This document shows positions 35,183 through 45,517 of a stretch of 64,000 nt of DNA, piece after piece (positions within the stretch are counted from its first letter, which is position 1; every line of letters begins with the position of its first letter). The notes beneath the pieces were generated by a model, which was given only the letters and a program-made list of their open reading frames with translations, was not told the origin of the DNA and did not search any database. The DNA comes from Kribbella catacumbae DSM 19601 (GTDB lineage Bacteria; Actinomycetota; Actinomycetes; Propionibacteriales; Kribbellaceae), in contig NZ_AQUZ01000004.1 in assembly GCF_000372465.1 (NCBI RefSeq), positions 231,660-295,659 of the forward strand. Reading direction: 5' to 3'. Both the position numbers and the translations under genes were made by a program.

Positions 35183-35823
35183 TGGTTCGCGTGCTGGTGG
35201 TGGACGACCATCCGGTGGTCCGGTCAGGACTGATCGGGATGCTCGCGGTGACCGATGACATCGAGGTGGTCGGCGAGGCGGGCGACGGCGAGGAGGCTCT
35301 TGCGCTGGTCGAGTCCACCCGGCCGGACGTCGTCCTGATGGATCTGCGGATGCCGCGGCGAGACGGGGTGTCGGCGACCGAGGCGATCGTGTCCGGCTAC
35401 CCGGCGACGAAGGTGCTCGTGCTGACGACGTACGACACGGACGCCGACATCCTGCACGCTGTCGAAGCCGGGGCGGCCGGCTATCTGCTGAAGGACACGC
35501 CACACGCCGAACTGCTCGACGGGATCAGGGCTGCAGCGCGCGGCGAGACAGTCCTGGCACCACCAGTCGCCGCCCGCTTGATGTCCCGACTCCGTACTCC
35601 GGCCGCGCCTGCCGCAGTACAGCCTTCGCCTCGCGAGCTAGAGGTGCTGGCGGCTGTCGCGCGAGGACTGAGCAATGCGGAGATCGGCCGCGAACTGTTC
35701 ATCGGCGAAGCGACGGTGAAGACACACCTGCAGCGTCTCTTCACCAAGCTCGACGTGGACGACCGCACCCACGCGGTCACCGTCGCGATCGAACGCGGCC
35801 TGCTGCCCTCGCCGCGACGCTAG
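35182..35823 (+). CDS. NarL/FixJ response regulator
   Basis: The 213-residue regulator has a receiver domain with the acidic pocket DDH (8-10), phospho-acceptor Asp54 in VVLMDLRMP and the conserved Lys of YLLKDTPH. A C-terminal LuxR-type HTH (about 150-210) contains ELEVLAAVARGLSNAEI and the recognition helix EATVKTHLQRLFTKL. ATG 35182 shares one base with the kinase stop and follows AGGAGGA. It likely controls the upstream exporter genes. Confidence 0.92.
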   Translation: MVRVLVVDDHPVVRSGLIGMLAVTDDIEVVGEAGDGEEALALVESTRPDVVLMDLRMPRRDGVSATEAIVSGYPATKVLVLTTYDTDADILHAVEAGAAGYLLKDTPHAELLDGIRAAARGETVLAPPVAARLMSRLRTPAAPAAVQPSPRELEVLAAVARGLSNAEIGRELFIGEATVKTHLQRLFTKLDVDDRTHAVTVAIERGLLPSPRR

Positions 35824-36629
35824 CGGCCGTACTCGTTCTGGCGGTTGGCTTCTCCGGGACGGAGGTGGAAGGTGCCTTCTTCTGCCGCCGAGCCCGGGGC
35901 TCGCTGCTGGGATGCCGGGGTGGGGTTGGCAGCGGCTCGGAGCATCTGCTCCAGCTCCTGGCTCTCCCGCTCGGCCCCAGCCAGCTCCGGGCTGACGCGG
36001 TCGATGTTCTTTTCCAGCCGCCTCAGGTCCTGCTGCGCGTCGTGGATGTTGCGGTCAGCCTGCGTACCGGTCGTCCTGACCGTGTCGGCCGTCGCCTGCA
36101 GCTCGCCGTCGCGCGCCTGCCGCGCCAGCGGCTCGACGTTGCCCCGGGCAACCGCCAGCTTGCCGGCCACCTCGACCGCCATCCGGTCGGCGGAGTGAAC
36201 CGCATCCTCCAGCCGATCCAGCCGATCCTGCAGGTTGTTCACCAGCTCACTCTGCTGGCCGGGCAACCGGGACAGCTGCACGACGGCGCTACGCCCGGTC
36301 CGCAGCTGCCGCCGGGTCTCCTCCAGGAGTTCACGCACCTCCGCGAGCCTCTCCGCGCCGGCCTCGGCCTTCCGGCTGACGCCGCCGACGGAGTACTCGG
36401 CATCCGCCAGGTACCTGCGCGGCTCGTCGGCCGCGGCCATGCTCTTACCGTTGAGGATCAACTCGTTGACGTCTCGCCTGCCATTAACCGACAGCTTGAC
36501 GACCTCGAAGGCAACGGTGGCTGCAAACCTCAGCGAGCCGCGAGCCCGCTGGATCGCAGCCGCCGCCTCATCGGCGTACTCCGCGGCGCGCCTCGCGTTC
36601 TGCTCCGCGACCTCGGCGTCGGCCGTCAT
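35820..36629 (-). CDS. Coiled-coil protein of unknown function
   Basis: The 269-residue protein is almost entirely helical. Heptad-like stretches cover residues 85-115 and 125-235 (for example NNLQDRLDRLEDAVHSADRM), and the tail is Pro/Gln/Arg-rich. It has no signal peptide or catalytic motif. Its start overlaps the stop of a 56-codon gene by ATGA, so the two small-scale partners are co-made. The pair may form a cytoplasmic assembly, but no function can be given. Confidence 0.65.
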   Translation of the reverse strand: MTADAEVAEQNARRAAEYADEAAAAIQRARGSLRFAATVAFEVVKLSVNGRRDVNELILNGKSMAAADEPRRYLADAEYSVGGVSRKAEAGAERLAEVRELLEETRRQLRTGRSAVVQLSRLPGQQSELVNNLQDRLDRLEDAVHSADRMAVEVAGKLAVARGNVEPLARQARDGELQATADTVRTTGTQADRNIHDAQQDLRRLEKNIDRVSPELAGAERESQELEQMLRAAANPTPASQQRAPGSAAEEGTFHLRPGEANRQNEYGR

Positions 36630-36796
36630 CGGTCCGCACCGCCCGCATCCGGCTTTCCGTTCTTGGCCGGCGCGGCCAGTTCGTCATCGGTGGCCAGCGC
36701 CTGCTCCAGGGTCGCCGCGATCTCCGCGAACCCGTCCTCGGCATCGCGCAGTGCCTCCTCGGGGGTCTGCTCACCCGGCATCTGCTGCTCCTCCAC
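36626..36796 (-). CDS. Small acidic protein, partner of the coiled-coil gene
   Basis: This 56-codon frame runs from GTG 36796 (ribosome site GGAGGG 8 nt upstream) to a TGA that overlaps the next ATG. An internal ATG at 36781 would give 51 residues. The product is acidic and helical (EQTPEEALRDAEDGFAEIA) with an Ala/Asp-rich tail. Coding potential rests on the ribosome site, the third-position GC bias and the 4-nt coupling. I do not recognise the family. Confidence 0.6.
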   Translation of the reverse strand: MEEQQMPGEQTPEEALRDAEDGFAEIAATLEQALATDDELAAPAKNGKPDAGGADR

Positions 36797-36878
36797 GGTC
36801 GTTCCCTCCGGCTGTTGGTCTATCTCGCTTACGGGACACTAGACCCGCGCGGGCTCACGCGGTTCGCAGTACCGGGGG

Positions 36879-37709
36879 TCAGGCCTGCTCGACCTGGTTC
36901 GGGACGGCGCCACCGTAGCGGCGGTCGCGCTGGGCGTAAAGCTCGACCGCACGCCACAGGTCACGGCGGTCGAAGTCGGGCCAGAGGGTGTCGAGGAAGA
37001 CCATCTCGGCGTACGCGAGCTGCCAGACCAGGAAGTTGGAGGTGCGCTGCTCCCCGGACGACCGGACGAACAGGTCGACCTCGGGAACGTCCGGCGAGTA
37101 GAGGTGCTTGGCGATCGTCTTCTCGGTGATCCGGTCCGCGTTGAGCTTGCCGGCGGCAACCTCCGCGGCGATCGACTTCATCGCGTCGGCGATCTCGGCC
37201 TGGCCGCCGTAGTTCACACAGAACTGCAGCGTGATGGTGTCGTTGTGCTTGGTCTGCTCCTGGGCGGACTCGAGCTCGGAGATCACCGACTTCCACAGCC
37301 GCGGCCGGCGTCCCGACCAGACCACCCGCACGCCCATCGCGTCCAGCTCGTCGCGGCGGCGGTGGATCACCTCGCGGTTGAAGCCCATCAGGAACCGGAC
37401 CTCCTCCGGCGACCGGGCCCAGTTCTCGGTCGAGAACGCGTACGCCGAGATGTACTTGACGCCGATCTCGATCCCACCCTTGATCACGTCGAGCAGCGAG
37501 GCCTCGCCGGCCTTGTGCCCCTCCGTGCGCGGCAGATTCCGGGCCTTGGCCCAGCGCCCGTTCCCATCCATCACGATCGCGACGTGCTTGGGCACCAACT
37601 CAGCCGGAATCACCGGCGGCCGCGCCCCCGAAGGATGCGGCTCCGGAGCAACCACCTCCGCACGCCGCGAACTCTCCACCCGACCCCGACGACGACCAAT
37701 AGGCGACAT
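36879..37709 (-). CDS. uppS: Isoprenyl transferase (undecaprenyl/decaprenyl diphosphate synthase)
   Basis: This cis-prenyltransferase makes the polyprenyl diphosphate carrier for cell-wall synthesis. The motif MDGNGRWAK (catalytic Asp about residue 48) is followed by [21 protein letters not shown] and FLDTLWPDF, the five conserved regions of the family. I chose ATG 37709, which has GGGAGG 9 nt upstream, over the longer in-frame start at 37739. It lies downstream of recO on the same strand, the usual actinobacterial order, separated here by a 100-bp repeat. Confidence 0.93.
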   Translation of the reverse strand: MSPIGRRRGRVESSRRAEVVAPEPHPSGARPPVIPAELVPKHVAIVMDGNGRWAKARNLPRTEGHKAGEASLLDVIKGGIEIGVKYISAYAFSTENWARSPEEVRFLMGFNREVIHRRRDELDAMGVRVVWSGRRPRLWKSVISELESAQEQTKHNDTITLQFCVNYGGQAEIADAMKSIAAEVAAGKLNADRITEKTIAKHLYSPDVPEVDLFVRSSGEQRTSNFLVWQLAYAEMVFLDTLWPDFDRRDLWRAVELYAQRDRRYGGAVPNQVEQA

Positions 37710-37759
37710 ACCCCGAATCCTCCCAAACCACCCCGGCAACCGATCCCATGGGTAGGACC

Positions 37760-37859
37760 GGACCGCCCCAACTCACAAACCTGCTGTATCCGGCCCATCG
37801 CACACCCGCCTACGCCTGGCCAGGACTGACCGGGCGAGGTTTGTGAGTGGGGGCGGTCC
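37760..37859. repeat. 100-bp inverted-repeat element, copy 3
   Basis: This is the best preserved of the three copies. The 23-bp arms (37760-37782 and 37837-37859) pair at 22 of 23 positions, starting GGACCGCCCC and containing ACTCACAAACCT. It lies between recO and uppS and could fold into a long hairpin in their shared transcript. Nothing else is visible in the rest of the 37710-38016 gap. Confidence 0.82.
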
Positions 37860-38016
37860 GGGGCCGCGCCGCCAACCCGGCCACGGCTTGCCGCACATCA
37901 CGAGGTACGGCCGTAGCGCTAGGCGGTCCTCGAGCTGGCTTATCCGAGCAGGGTGTCGAGCTGGTGCTGTTGGCGGGAGTCCAGGCGGTCGATGGCGCGA
38001 GGAGGAGGCATCGGCG

Positions 38017-38772
38017 TCATCCCAGGTTGAGTTGGTGGGTTTCGGTGGTTAGGTCCAGGTGGCGGAGGGAGCGGAGGCGGTCCAGGTGGTAGGTGGTGAA
38101 GGCGGAGACCAGGGTGGATGCCTCGCGGCGGGTTCTGGGGTCTGTGCGTTCGGCTGTGGGCCAGTCGCCGGTCAAGAGCGCGCCTAGGAGCGTCACGGTG
38201 GTGGGCGCGGGCATTGCGCAGGCCGGTGGGCGGCAGGTGGTGCAGACCATGCCGCCGGCGGCGGGGTTGAAGGCTCGGTGCGGACCTGGTTCGCCGCATT
38301 TGGCGCAGTCCTCGAAGGAAGGCGCGTAGCCGGAGATCGCCAGGGAACGGAGCAGGAAGGAGTCGAGGACCAGACCGGGGGTGCGTTCACCCGCGGACAG
38401 GACGCGGAGCGCACCCGCCAGCAGGAGGTGCTGCTGGGTGGCCGGTTCCTTCTCCTCGACGACCAGGCGGTCGGCGGTTTCCAGCAGCACCGTACCGGTC
38501 GTGTACCGCGCGTAGTCGCTGACGATGCCTTCGCCGTACGCCGCGATCGACTCCGCCTGGGTGACCACGTCAAGGGAGCGGCCGGTCGCGAGCTGCAGGT
38601 CGACGTGGCTGAACGGTTCGAGCCGGGCGCCGAACCGGGACGACGTCCGGCGTACGCCCTTCGCGACCGCGCGGATCTTGCCGTGGCTGCGGGTCAGGAG
38701 CGTGGCGATCCGATCGGCTTCGCCCAGTTTCTGGGTCCGGAGCACGATCGCCTCGTCACGGTAGAGCGGCAT
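38017..38772 (-). CDS. recO: DNA repair protein RecO
   Basis: The 251-residue protein helps RecR load RecA on gapped DNA. It has the N-terminal OB fold ([20 protein letters not shown], then [12 protein letters not shown]), a helical middle and the C-terminal zinc finger, with CAKC and CTTC near residues 160 and 182. Length and motifs are those of actinobacterial RecO. It starts at ATG 38772. Confidence 0.93.
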   Translation of the reverse strand: MPLYRDEAIVLRTQKLGEADRIATLLTRSHGKIRAVAKGVRRTSSRFGARLEPFSHVDLQLATGRSLDVVTQAESIAAYGEGIVSDYARYTTGTVLLETADRLVVEEKEPATQQHLLLAGALRVLSAGERTPGLVLDSFLLRSLAISGYAPSFEDCAKCGEPGPHRAFNPAAGGMVCTTCRPPACAMPAPTTVTLLGALLTGDWPTAERTDPRTRREASTLVSAFTTYHLDRLRSLRHLDLTTETHQLNLG

Positions 38773-38784
38773 CCAGCCATTCTC

Positions 38785-39612
38785 TCAGGTCTTGGCCAGA
38801 TACTCGGTGAGCCCGATCGCCGGGTGCCCGGTGAGGTCCTCGACCGCGCTGCTCACCTCGCTCAGCTCACCGCTCGCGATCGCCGCGTACGACGTGACCC
38901 AGCCGGCCACCTCCCAGGGCGGTGCGCCGAAGCATTCGCGCGACCGGTACGCCTCGTCGAGCGTCTCGGGTTCGTACCGCACCGGCCGACCCCACGTCTC
39001 GCTCATCAGTGCAGCCGCCTCGGTCAACGTGAACGCCGACGGTCCGGTGAGGTCGTACGTCATCCCCGAGTGGTCCCCCGACATCAGCACCGCCGCGGCC
39101 ACCTCGGCGACATCGTCGCGCGCGACCGCCGCGACCCGCCCATCCCCGGCCGGCCCGCGAATCACGTCGTCCTCACCGACGAAGGCCGCCACAGCATCGA
39201 CGTACAGGTTGTCGCGCAGAAATGTGAAGTCGGCACCCGTCTCGCGCACGTGCTCCTCGGTGTGCCAGTGATCCCGCGCGAAGGTGAAGGTCGCCGACGG
39301 CGAAGCAGCCACGAACGAGGTGTACACGATCCGCCGTACGCCGGCCGCCACCGCGGCGTCGACCGTTGCCTTGTGCAAATCAACTCGATCGGCGGACTCC
39401 GTTGCACTGAGCAACAACAAAGTGTCCACCCCGTCCAGCGCGTCCAGCAACGCGGCATGCTCCCCGTACGCCGCCTGCGCCACCTCCGCGCCCGGCAGCT
39501 CGGGCGCCCGCGCCGGATCCCGCACAATCAACCGCTGCGGTACGCCGCCGGCCGCCAGCCGTCGCGCGACTCGCGAGCCGAGCTGACCGGTGGACCCGGT
39601 CACGCCGATCAT
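38785..39612 (-). CDS. NmrA-type NAD(P)-binding oxidoreductase
   Basis: The 275-residue Rossmann protein begins [21 protein letters not shown] and has the atypical-SDR features of the NmrA/quinone-oxidoreductase-2 group: [25 protein letters not shown] and [12 protein letters not shown]. The substrate is unknown. It follows the aldo-keto reductase gene with a 4-nt overlap, so both reductases are co-expressed. Confidence 0.85.
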   Translation of the reverse strand: MIGVTGSTGQLGSRVARRLAAGGVPQRLIVRDPARAPELPGAEVAQAAYGEHAALLDALDGVDTLLLLSATESADRVDLHKATVDAAVAAGVRRIVYTSFVAASPSATFTFARDHWHTEEHVRETGADFTFLRDNLYVDAVAAFVGEDDVIRGPAGDGRVAAVARDDVAEVAAAVLMSGDHSGMTYDLTGPSAFTLTEAAALMSETWGRPVRYEPETLDEAYRSRECFGAPPWEVAGWVTSYAAIASGELSEVSSAVEDLTGHPAIGLTEYLAKT

Positions 39613-40598
39613 TTGCCCACCATCTTCATGCCACCAGGCGCATACCGATCACCCGCCACCGCATCCGGCGGGAAGGCCGCATCCAGCTCGGCCAGATCCT
39701 CGGCGGTCAGCGAAACGTCCACGGCACCAAGGTTCTCGGCCAGGTACGAGCGCCGCTTCGTGCCCGGGATCGGCGCGATATCATTGCCCTGCGCAAGCAA
39801 CCAGGCGAGTGCGAGCTGACTCGGCAGCACCCCTTTGGCCTCCGCCAGCGAGCGGACCTTCGCCACCAGATCGAGATTGCGCTGGAAGTTCTCCCCACTG
39901 AACCGCGGCAGCCCGCGCCGCATGTCATCGGGCTCAAAGTCGTCCGGTGAGGTGAGCTGCCCGGTCAGGAATCCACGCCCGAGCGGGCTGAACGGCACGA
40001 ACCCGATCCCCAGCTCGCGCAGCGTCGGCAGTACGCCGGTCTCCGGGTCCCGCGTCCACAACGACCACTCGCTCTGTACTGCGCTGATCGGGTGCACCGC
40101 GTGCGCCGCCCGGACCGTGTCACCCGACACCTCCGACAGACCGAGGTACCGAACCTTGCCTGCCTCAACCGCCAGCGCCATCGCTCCGACGGTCTCCTCG
40201 ATCGGCACCTGCGGGTCCCGCCGGTGCAGGTACCAGAGGTCGACGTGGTCCACGCCGAGCCGCCGCAGCGAGGCGTCCAGAGCAGTCCCGGCGTACTCCG
40301 GGCTGCCGTTCACCACGTTCGGCATCGCTCCACCCGTCGCCGGGCGCTGGAAACCGAACTTGGTCGCCAGCACCACCTCGTCGCGCCGGCCGGCCAGGGC
40401 GCGCCCGACGAGTTCCTCGTTCGCGCCGTCGCCGTACACGTCGGCGGTGTCGATGAAGGTGCAACCGGCGTCGATCGCGGCATGCACGGTCGCGATCGAC
40501 TCCGCGTCGTCAGCCTGGACGCCGTACGACTGGGACATCCCCATGCAGCCGAGGCCGAGGCTGGAAACGGTCAGATCTCCGAGTTGGGATTCACGCAT
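39609..40598 (-). CDS. Aldo-keto reductase
   Basis: The 329-residue NADPH-dependent reductase has the family TIM barrel with the catalytic Asp and Tyr in [18 protein letters not shown] and the catalytic Lys in VVLATKFG. The His is in [13 protein letters not shown]. The C-terminal cofactor loop includes PIPGTKR. It resembles the YajO/AKR13-type group acting on aldehydes. It leads a two-gene operon with the NmrA-type gene. Confidence 0.9.
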   Translation of the reverse strand: MRESQLGDLTVSSLGLGCMGMSQSYGVQADDAESIATVHAAIDAGCTFIDTADVYGDGANEELVGRALAGRRDEVVLATKFGFQRPATGGAMPNVVNGSPEYAGTALDASLRRLGVDHVDLWYLHRRDPQVPIEETVGAMALAVEAGKVRYLGLSEVSGDTVRAAHAVHPISAVQSEWSLWTRDPETGVLPTLRELGIGFVPFSPLGRGFLTGQLTSPDDFEPDDMRRGLPRFSGENFQRNLDLVAKVRSLAEAKGVLPSQLALAWLLAQGNDIAPIPGTKRRSYLAENLGAVDVSLTAEDLAELDAAFPPDAVAGDRYAPGGMKMVGK

Positions 40599-40839
40599 GC
40601 CTCGAACCTACCGCTGCCGACGCCGGGCCCGGCCGAGACCCTCAGATGCGTGAGACGCAACGTTTTCCCGGATCAGGTCGCGTTCCGTAGCCGCCGGATC
40701 GCGGTCCGCAGTACGGATGGCGTATCGGCCTGGTCCAGGCAACAACTCTGTGTCTTTCTGGGCGGACGGCTGACGGCGACCTCAGGTCTCCGTAGGTTCA
40801 GCCGGAGTATTCAGTTCCGGCGGCTGGGGGTGGCCACTG

Positions 40840-43800
40840 ATGTTCTTGCGGCAGGCTCTGCGCTACAGATGGTCACAGATGCTGGTCCTGGCGGGGGTGA
40901 GCGTGCTGATCGGCACGTGCGCGGCGTTCGCGCCGTGGTTCTCGCGGGCGGTCGAGCAGACGGTCACCACCGAGACGTTGTCCGGCCAATGGATCTCGGC
41001 CGCCTGGCAACTCGACGGGTCTCCCCCGCCGTTCCAGGGTGGTCCGGCCAAGTCGTCGCCACCCGAGGAACTGGCCAAGCTCCTCCCGGCTGACCTGCAA
41101 CCGCTGTTCAGCCCACCGGCGTACGGCATGACGGTCACTGTGGACTGGGGTCTCAAAGGGCAGAAGGCGGCGATCGAAGGCAAGGTGGTCTGGCGGGACG
41201 GGTACTGCGCCCAACTGGTGCTGACCGTGGGCCGTTGCCCCCGCGCCGCGAACGAGGTCGTTGCCTCAAGCACCGATCTGAAAAACTTCAACGCCGCGGT
41301 CGGGGCCACGATCAAGGCCGCCTCCACCCAGTACGCCGGTGGCGGCATGCTCCGCGTGGTCGGCGTCTACCAGGCCGACGATCTGGCCACGTACTGGTTC
41401 GGCCGCGGACCGAGCGGCCACTCCTTGCCGGCCAGCGAGACACGGCCGGCCCAGTCCGACTTTCTGCTCACCGAGCGCGTCACCCTGGAGAAGGGCACCT
41501 GGGGTGCCCACTCGACGCTGGACACGCGCCCGCTTCCGGGCAAGGTCCGGGGGGACGATCTGGACCAGCTCCGGCAGGTCACCGACGAGTCCGGCGCCAA
41601 TGCTGCCGAGCTCAACCTCTCGGCACAGAACACGACCGGCTTGCTCGGTCTCATCGACACCATCAAAGCCGAACGCCGGCAGGCCGCCACGATCATCCCG
41701 CTGGTGATGGTGCAGGTCGCTCTGTTCGGCGTGGTGGTGCTGGCCCTCGCACTGGCCGCCGTGGTCGACCAGCGACGACCGGAGCTGGCGGTCTCCCGGT
41801 TGCGGGGCGCCGGCGCACGGCGTACCGGCACGGCGTTGGTTGCTGAGTTGTGCGTGCCTGTACTGGTTGGCACCTTCGGCGGTGTCCTCGCCGGCTTCGG
41901 TGTGCTGCTGATCGTGCGGAGTACGTGGCTGGACGGCGGAGCTCCATTGGAGCTGCCTTGGACGGTACTGGCCGCTGTCGGCCTCGCTGCCGTCGTTGGG
42001 GTCGCGGTCGTGGCGTGGTCGGTTCGCGCCGTCATCCGTCAGCCGATCTCCACACTGCTCCGGCGGATCGTGCCGCGGCGCCGCGGCCGGACTGTCGGCA
42101 TAATCGATGTCGTCGTCATCGTCGTCGCATCCGCAGGCCTCGCAGGCGCTCTGACCGGCGGCGGTCGAGGCCCACTGCCTGTACTGACGCCCAGCTTGCT
42201 TGCTCTCGCGGTGGGCCTCGCATTCGCCCACCTGCTGCTTCCGGCGGCAGGGCTGGTGAGCAGGCAGGCGCTTCGCCGCGGCCGGCTCGGCCTCGCGCTC
42301 GGCGCGTTGCAGGTCGCCCGGCGCCCAGCCGTGACGCGGATCGTCGCAGTAGTCGCGGTGGCGACCGCTTTGGTCTCCTTCGCTGGCCAGGCCTCATCCG
42401 TTGCCGACCGCAACCGTGACTTCCGGGCCGGGTACGAGATCGGCGCCGACGCAGTGCTGGCGATGGAGGTGAACACCTTCGCGAACTTCAGCGGCGCGGT
42501 CGACCGGATCGACCGTGACCGGAACTGGCTGACACCCGTCGTGCTCTCCTACCCGTCGAACTCGAGCGGCCTGCGTGCCCTGATGATCGAGCCGGACAGC
42601 TTCCGGCGGATCGCCTTCCGTGGCGAGCAACTGACCGATACGGACGGATTCCGCGCGCTCAAGGCTCCGGCCGAGCCGCCTGCGATCGAAGTACGGGGTA
42701 ACCGGCTGACCATCACCGCGACCCCCAGCAATCTGGTGCCGTACGTGCCGCCCACCAGGGACGGCGAGGCCATCGAGTCAGGTCCGCCCGCCAAGGCCGT
42801 GGTCCTGCAGGCGACCGTCTTCAGTCAGCGCACAGGATCCCGGTACCTCGTCCAGTTCCCGGCGCTGCCATTGGACAACGGCAAGCCGGTCGAGCTCAGC
42901 ACCAGGATCGACTGCGGAAAGTCCTGCCAGCTGATCCGGCTGGGCGTGGCGCGTGAGCTTGGCGACTCGGCGGGACTTCGCGGCGGGATCAAGATCGACA
43001 AGGTGGCCACCGACACCCAGCCCACCGTCCCGCTCGGCAAAGGGCTGGACTGGGAGCCGATGCAGCAGCCCGGTGGTGACGCGGCCCAAGGCACCATCTC
43101 GGCGACGAACGGCCCGGCCAACGGATTGACCCTCAGCCTGACCAGCACCGGTGCCGCGCTCAACCTGCAGAACACCAGGATTCCGTCCGCCGTACCGGCG
43201 CTGGTGACGAGTGAGTTCCCGGTCAGCCAGACCCAGACCGTGCCCGGCATCGACGGGATCGGGTTCCCGGTCCAGAAGCTCGACCAGCTGAAGAGTGCCG
43301 TTCCCCGCTACACCGAACGCACCGCTGTGGTCGATCTGGAGACCGTACGCCGGCTGGGTGGCAGCGTGGCCGACACCAGTACCGACTTCGAGATCTGGCT
43401 GAACGCCGACGGGCTGGCGCACGCCGACCAGATCATCGCCGAACTCGCCACCGTAGGCATCACCGCGAGCATCGTCGACCGGCACTCGGACCGGGTCGAC
43501 ACCTACGGCCGCTCCGCCAGTGCACTCGCACTCCAGCTCACTCCGGTCATCGGGATCGCCGGCTGGGCACTGGCGATCATCGTGCTCCTGTTGATGATCG
43601 TCACCTCTTGGCGATCCCGGGCCCAGGACTACGCGAGCCTGCGCATCACCGGCGTACCGGCGACGACCACCGGACGGGCGGCGCGGTGGGAACAGACCGG
43701 CCCGGTCGCGCTGGCGGCGTTGCTGGGATCGGCCTGCGGCATCCTCGGGGCCCACGTCGCGCTGCCGATGATCCCGCTCTTCGCACCGACCGCCCAACCG

Positions 43801-43953
43801 TCACCGATCCCGCTCGACCTGGCCATCAACTGGTCCGTCGCGCTGGCGCTGTCGGTGATCAGTGTCGCGATCATGGCCACGACCACGCTGCTCCTCGGCA
43901 CCGGCGTCAACCGTCGCGCCGGCTACGCCCGGATCCGGGAGGAATTGTCTTGA
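40840..43953 (+). CDS. FtsX/MacB-type ABC permease
   Basis: The 1037-residue permease has an N-terminal membrane anchor (about 14-34) and a long external domain. A first FtsX-like bundle has helices near 285-305, 338-360, 378-398, 420-440 and 448-468. After a second large external region comes a C-terminal FtsX bundle (about 905-1025). This two-bundle layout is the actinobacterial single-chain version of MacB-like permeases, which move peptides or lipids or transmit force rather than importing. Two ATPase genes follow with 4-nt overlaps, completing the transporter. Confidence 0.85.
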   Translation: MFLRQALRYRWSQMLVLAGVSVLIGTCAAFAPWFSRAVEQTVTTETLSGQWISAAWQLDGSPPPFQGGPAKSSPPEELAKLLPADLQPLFSPPAYGMTVTVDWGLKGQKAAIEGKVVWRDGYCAQLVLTVGRCPRAANEVVASSTDLKNFNAAVGATIKAASTQYAGGGMLRVVGVYQADDLATYWFGRGPSGHSLPASETRPAQSDFLLTERVTLEKGTWGAHSTLDTRPLPGKVRGDDLDQLRQVTDESGANAAELNLSAQNTTGLLGLIDTIKAERRQAATIIPLVMVQVALFGVVVLALALAAVVDQRRPELAVSRLRGAGARRTGTALVAELCVPVLVGTFGGVLAGFGVLLIVRSTWLDGGAPLELPWTVLAAVGLAAVVGVAVVAWSVRAVIRQPISTLLRRIVPRRRGRTVGIIDVVVIVVASAGLAGALTGGGRGPLPVLTPSLLALAVGLAFAHLLLPAAGLVSRQALRRGRLGLALGALQVARRPAVTRIVAVVAVATALVSFAGQASSVADRNRDFRAGYEIGADAVLAMEVNTFANFSGAVDRIDRDRNWLTPVVLSYPSNSSGLRALMIEPDSFRRIAFRGEQLTDTDGFRALKAPAEPPAIEVRGNRLTITATPSNLVPYVPPTRDGEAIESGPPAKAVVLQATVFSQRTGSRYLVQFPALPLDNGKPVELSTRIDCGKSCQLIRLGVARELGDSAGLRGGIKIDKVATDTQPTVPLGKGLDWEPMQQPGGDAAQGTISATNGPANGLTLSLTSTGAALNLQNTRIPSAVPALVTSEFPVSQTQTVPGIDGIGFPVQKLDQLKSAVPRYTERTAVVDLETVRRLGGSVADTSTDFEIWLNADGLAHADQIIAELATVGITASIVDRHSDRVDTYGRSASALALQLTPVIGIAGWALAIIVLLLMIVTSWRSRAQDYASLRITGVPATTTGRAARWEQTGPVALAALLGSACGILGAHVALPMIPLFAPTAQPSPIPLDLAINWSVALALSVISVAIMATTTLLLGTGVNRRAGYARIREELS

Positions 43954-44789
43954 CCGGCCTCGCGATCAACACCACCGGCCTGGTGCACATCTATCGCAGT
44001 CAGGGTCACGACGTCGCCGCATTGTCCGGGATCGGGATCGGTGTCCGGCCGGGTGAGCTGGTCGGTCTGCTCGGGCCGTCCGGCGCCGGAAAGTCCACCC
44101 TGCTTCAGCTTTGCGGCGGCCTGCTGACCCCGAGCGCCGGGCGGTTGCAGATCGGCGAACACCACATCGCCACGATGACCGAGGCCGAGCTCGACCGGAT
44201 GAGGGCCGGCGATGTCGGCATCGTGCTGCAGGGCGCGGGGCGCAACCTGATCCCGTACCTGACGCCGCACGACAACGTCCGGTACGCGCAACGCGCCGCG
44301 GCCCGCGGTCGTCCGATTCCGGCGCCGCAGGAGGTGCTGGATCTCGTTGGCCTGGGCAACCAAGCGCGGGTTCCGCTCGCTCGGCTCACGCCCGGCCAGA
44401 TCCAGCTCTGCGCGGTCGCGGTCGGGATCGCCACCTTCCCTGGGTTGTTGCTGGCCGACGAGCCGACCAGCCAGCTCGACCATCGGGCTCGCGACGAAGT
44501 ACTGGCCGCGATCTCCACGATCAACAAGGCGACCGGGATGACCGTACTGCTGATCACCCACGACCCCGAGGTGGCCGCGGTACTGCCACGGACGATCACC
44601 ATCCGGGACGGGCGGATCGCGTCGGAAGGCAGGTCGGGTGAGGAGTTCGCGGTGGTTGCGACCGACGGGTCGTTGCCGTTGCCTCCCCATGTCGCGGAAC
44701 TGTTGCCGCCGGGCACGTTGTTGCGGGTCACCACCACCGATGACGGCGACGTCCGGCTGTCCCCGCTCGACCAGGAGGACACAGCATGA
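43950..44789 (+). CDS. ABC transporter ATP-binding protein, MacB/LolD type
   Basis: The 279-residue ATPase has Walker A GPSGAGKST and Walker B LLLADEPTSQLD. The signature loop is degenerate (LTPGQIQL instead of LSGGQ). An extra C-terminal stretch ends in RVTTTDDGDVRLSPLD. I chose TTG 43950, inside a TTGA overlap with the permease stop and 8 nt after GGGAGG. With the next ATPase it likely forms a heterodimer driving the FtsX-type permease. Confidence 0.82.
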   Translation: MTGLAINTTGLVHIYRSQGHDVAALSGIGIGVRPGELVGLLGPSGAGKSTLLQLCGGLLTPSAGRLQIGEHHIATMTEAELDRMRAGDVGIVLQGAGRNLIPYLTPHDNVRYAQRAAARGRPIPAPQEVLDLVGLGNQARVPLARLTPGQIQLCAVAVGIATFPGLLLADEPTSQLDHRARDEVLAAISTINKATGMTVLLITHDPEVAAVLPRTITIRDGRIASEGRSGEEFAVVATDGSLPLPPHVAELLPPGTLLRVTTTDDGDVRLSPLDQEDTA

Positions 44790-45463
44790 TCACCGTCACC
44801 AATCTCACCGTCGCGTACGCCGATCTGGTCGCCGTCGCCGACGTTTCGCTGCGACTGCCGCCGGGCTACGTGCTGGCGGTCAGCGGGCCGTCCGGGGCCG
44901 GCAAGAGTTCGTTGCTCTGGGCAATCGCCGGGGCGGTCTCGGCCAAGTCGGGCACGGTGGACGTCGATGGGCTGGAGATCGTCGACCGGCCGGGCGCGGC
45001 GGCGCACGGCGTAGTACTGATTCCGCAGGGCAACGGGCTTGCGCGGGTGCTGACCGCGCGGGAGAACCTGTCGATGCCGTTGCTCGCCAAGGACAAGTTG
45101 CCGGCCGATGACGAGGATCGTGAGGAGGCGCTGGGATCGATCGAGGAGATCATCCAGAGAGCGCTCACTGACGTCGGACTCGAAGAGAGCGGCGACCATC
45201 TGGTCGAGGAGCTGTCCGGCGGTGAACAGCAGCGGGTCGCGGTCGCGCGGGGGCTGGCCCAGCGGGGCAAGGTGATCCTCGCCGACGAGTCGACCAGCGA
45301 GCTCGACAGCACCAACAGAGAGCGCGTTCTCGAGTTGCTGCGCGCCGAGGCCGACCGGGGCGCGGCCGTCATCATCGCCACCCACGACCCAAGCGTGGCC
45401 GCCGGCGCCGACGGGCACGCGTTGATGGACGAAGGCCGCCTGACGTGGGAACGTCGGCTGTAA
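44786..45463 (+). CDS. ABC transporter ATP-binding protein, MacB/LolD type
   Basis: The 225-residue ATPase has Walker A GPSGAGKSS, an intact signature LSGGEQQRVAVA and Walker B VILADESTSELD, where the usual Pro after DE is Ser. Its partner ATPase has a degenerate signature, so the pair may have one canonical and one degenerate site, a common heterodimer pattern. It overlaps the preceding gene by ATGA and closes the three-gene operon. Confidence 0.88.
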   Translation: MITVTNLTVAYADLVAVADVSLRLPPGYVLAVSGPSGAGKSSLLWAIAGAVSAKSGTVDVDGLEIVDRPGAAAHGVVLIPQGNGLARVLTARENLSMPLLAKDKLPADDEDREEALGSIEEIIQRALTDVGLEESGDHLVEELSGGEQQRVAVARGLAQRGKVILADESTSELDSTNRERVLELLRAEADRGAAVIIATHDPSVAAGADGHALMDEGRLTWERRL

Positions 45464-45517
45464 CTTTCGGGGTGCCGCCCGCATCTAGCTGTTCGACAAG
45501 CTGAGAGGAATGGGCGG

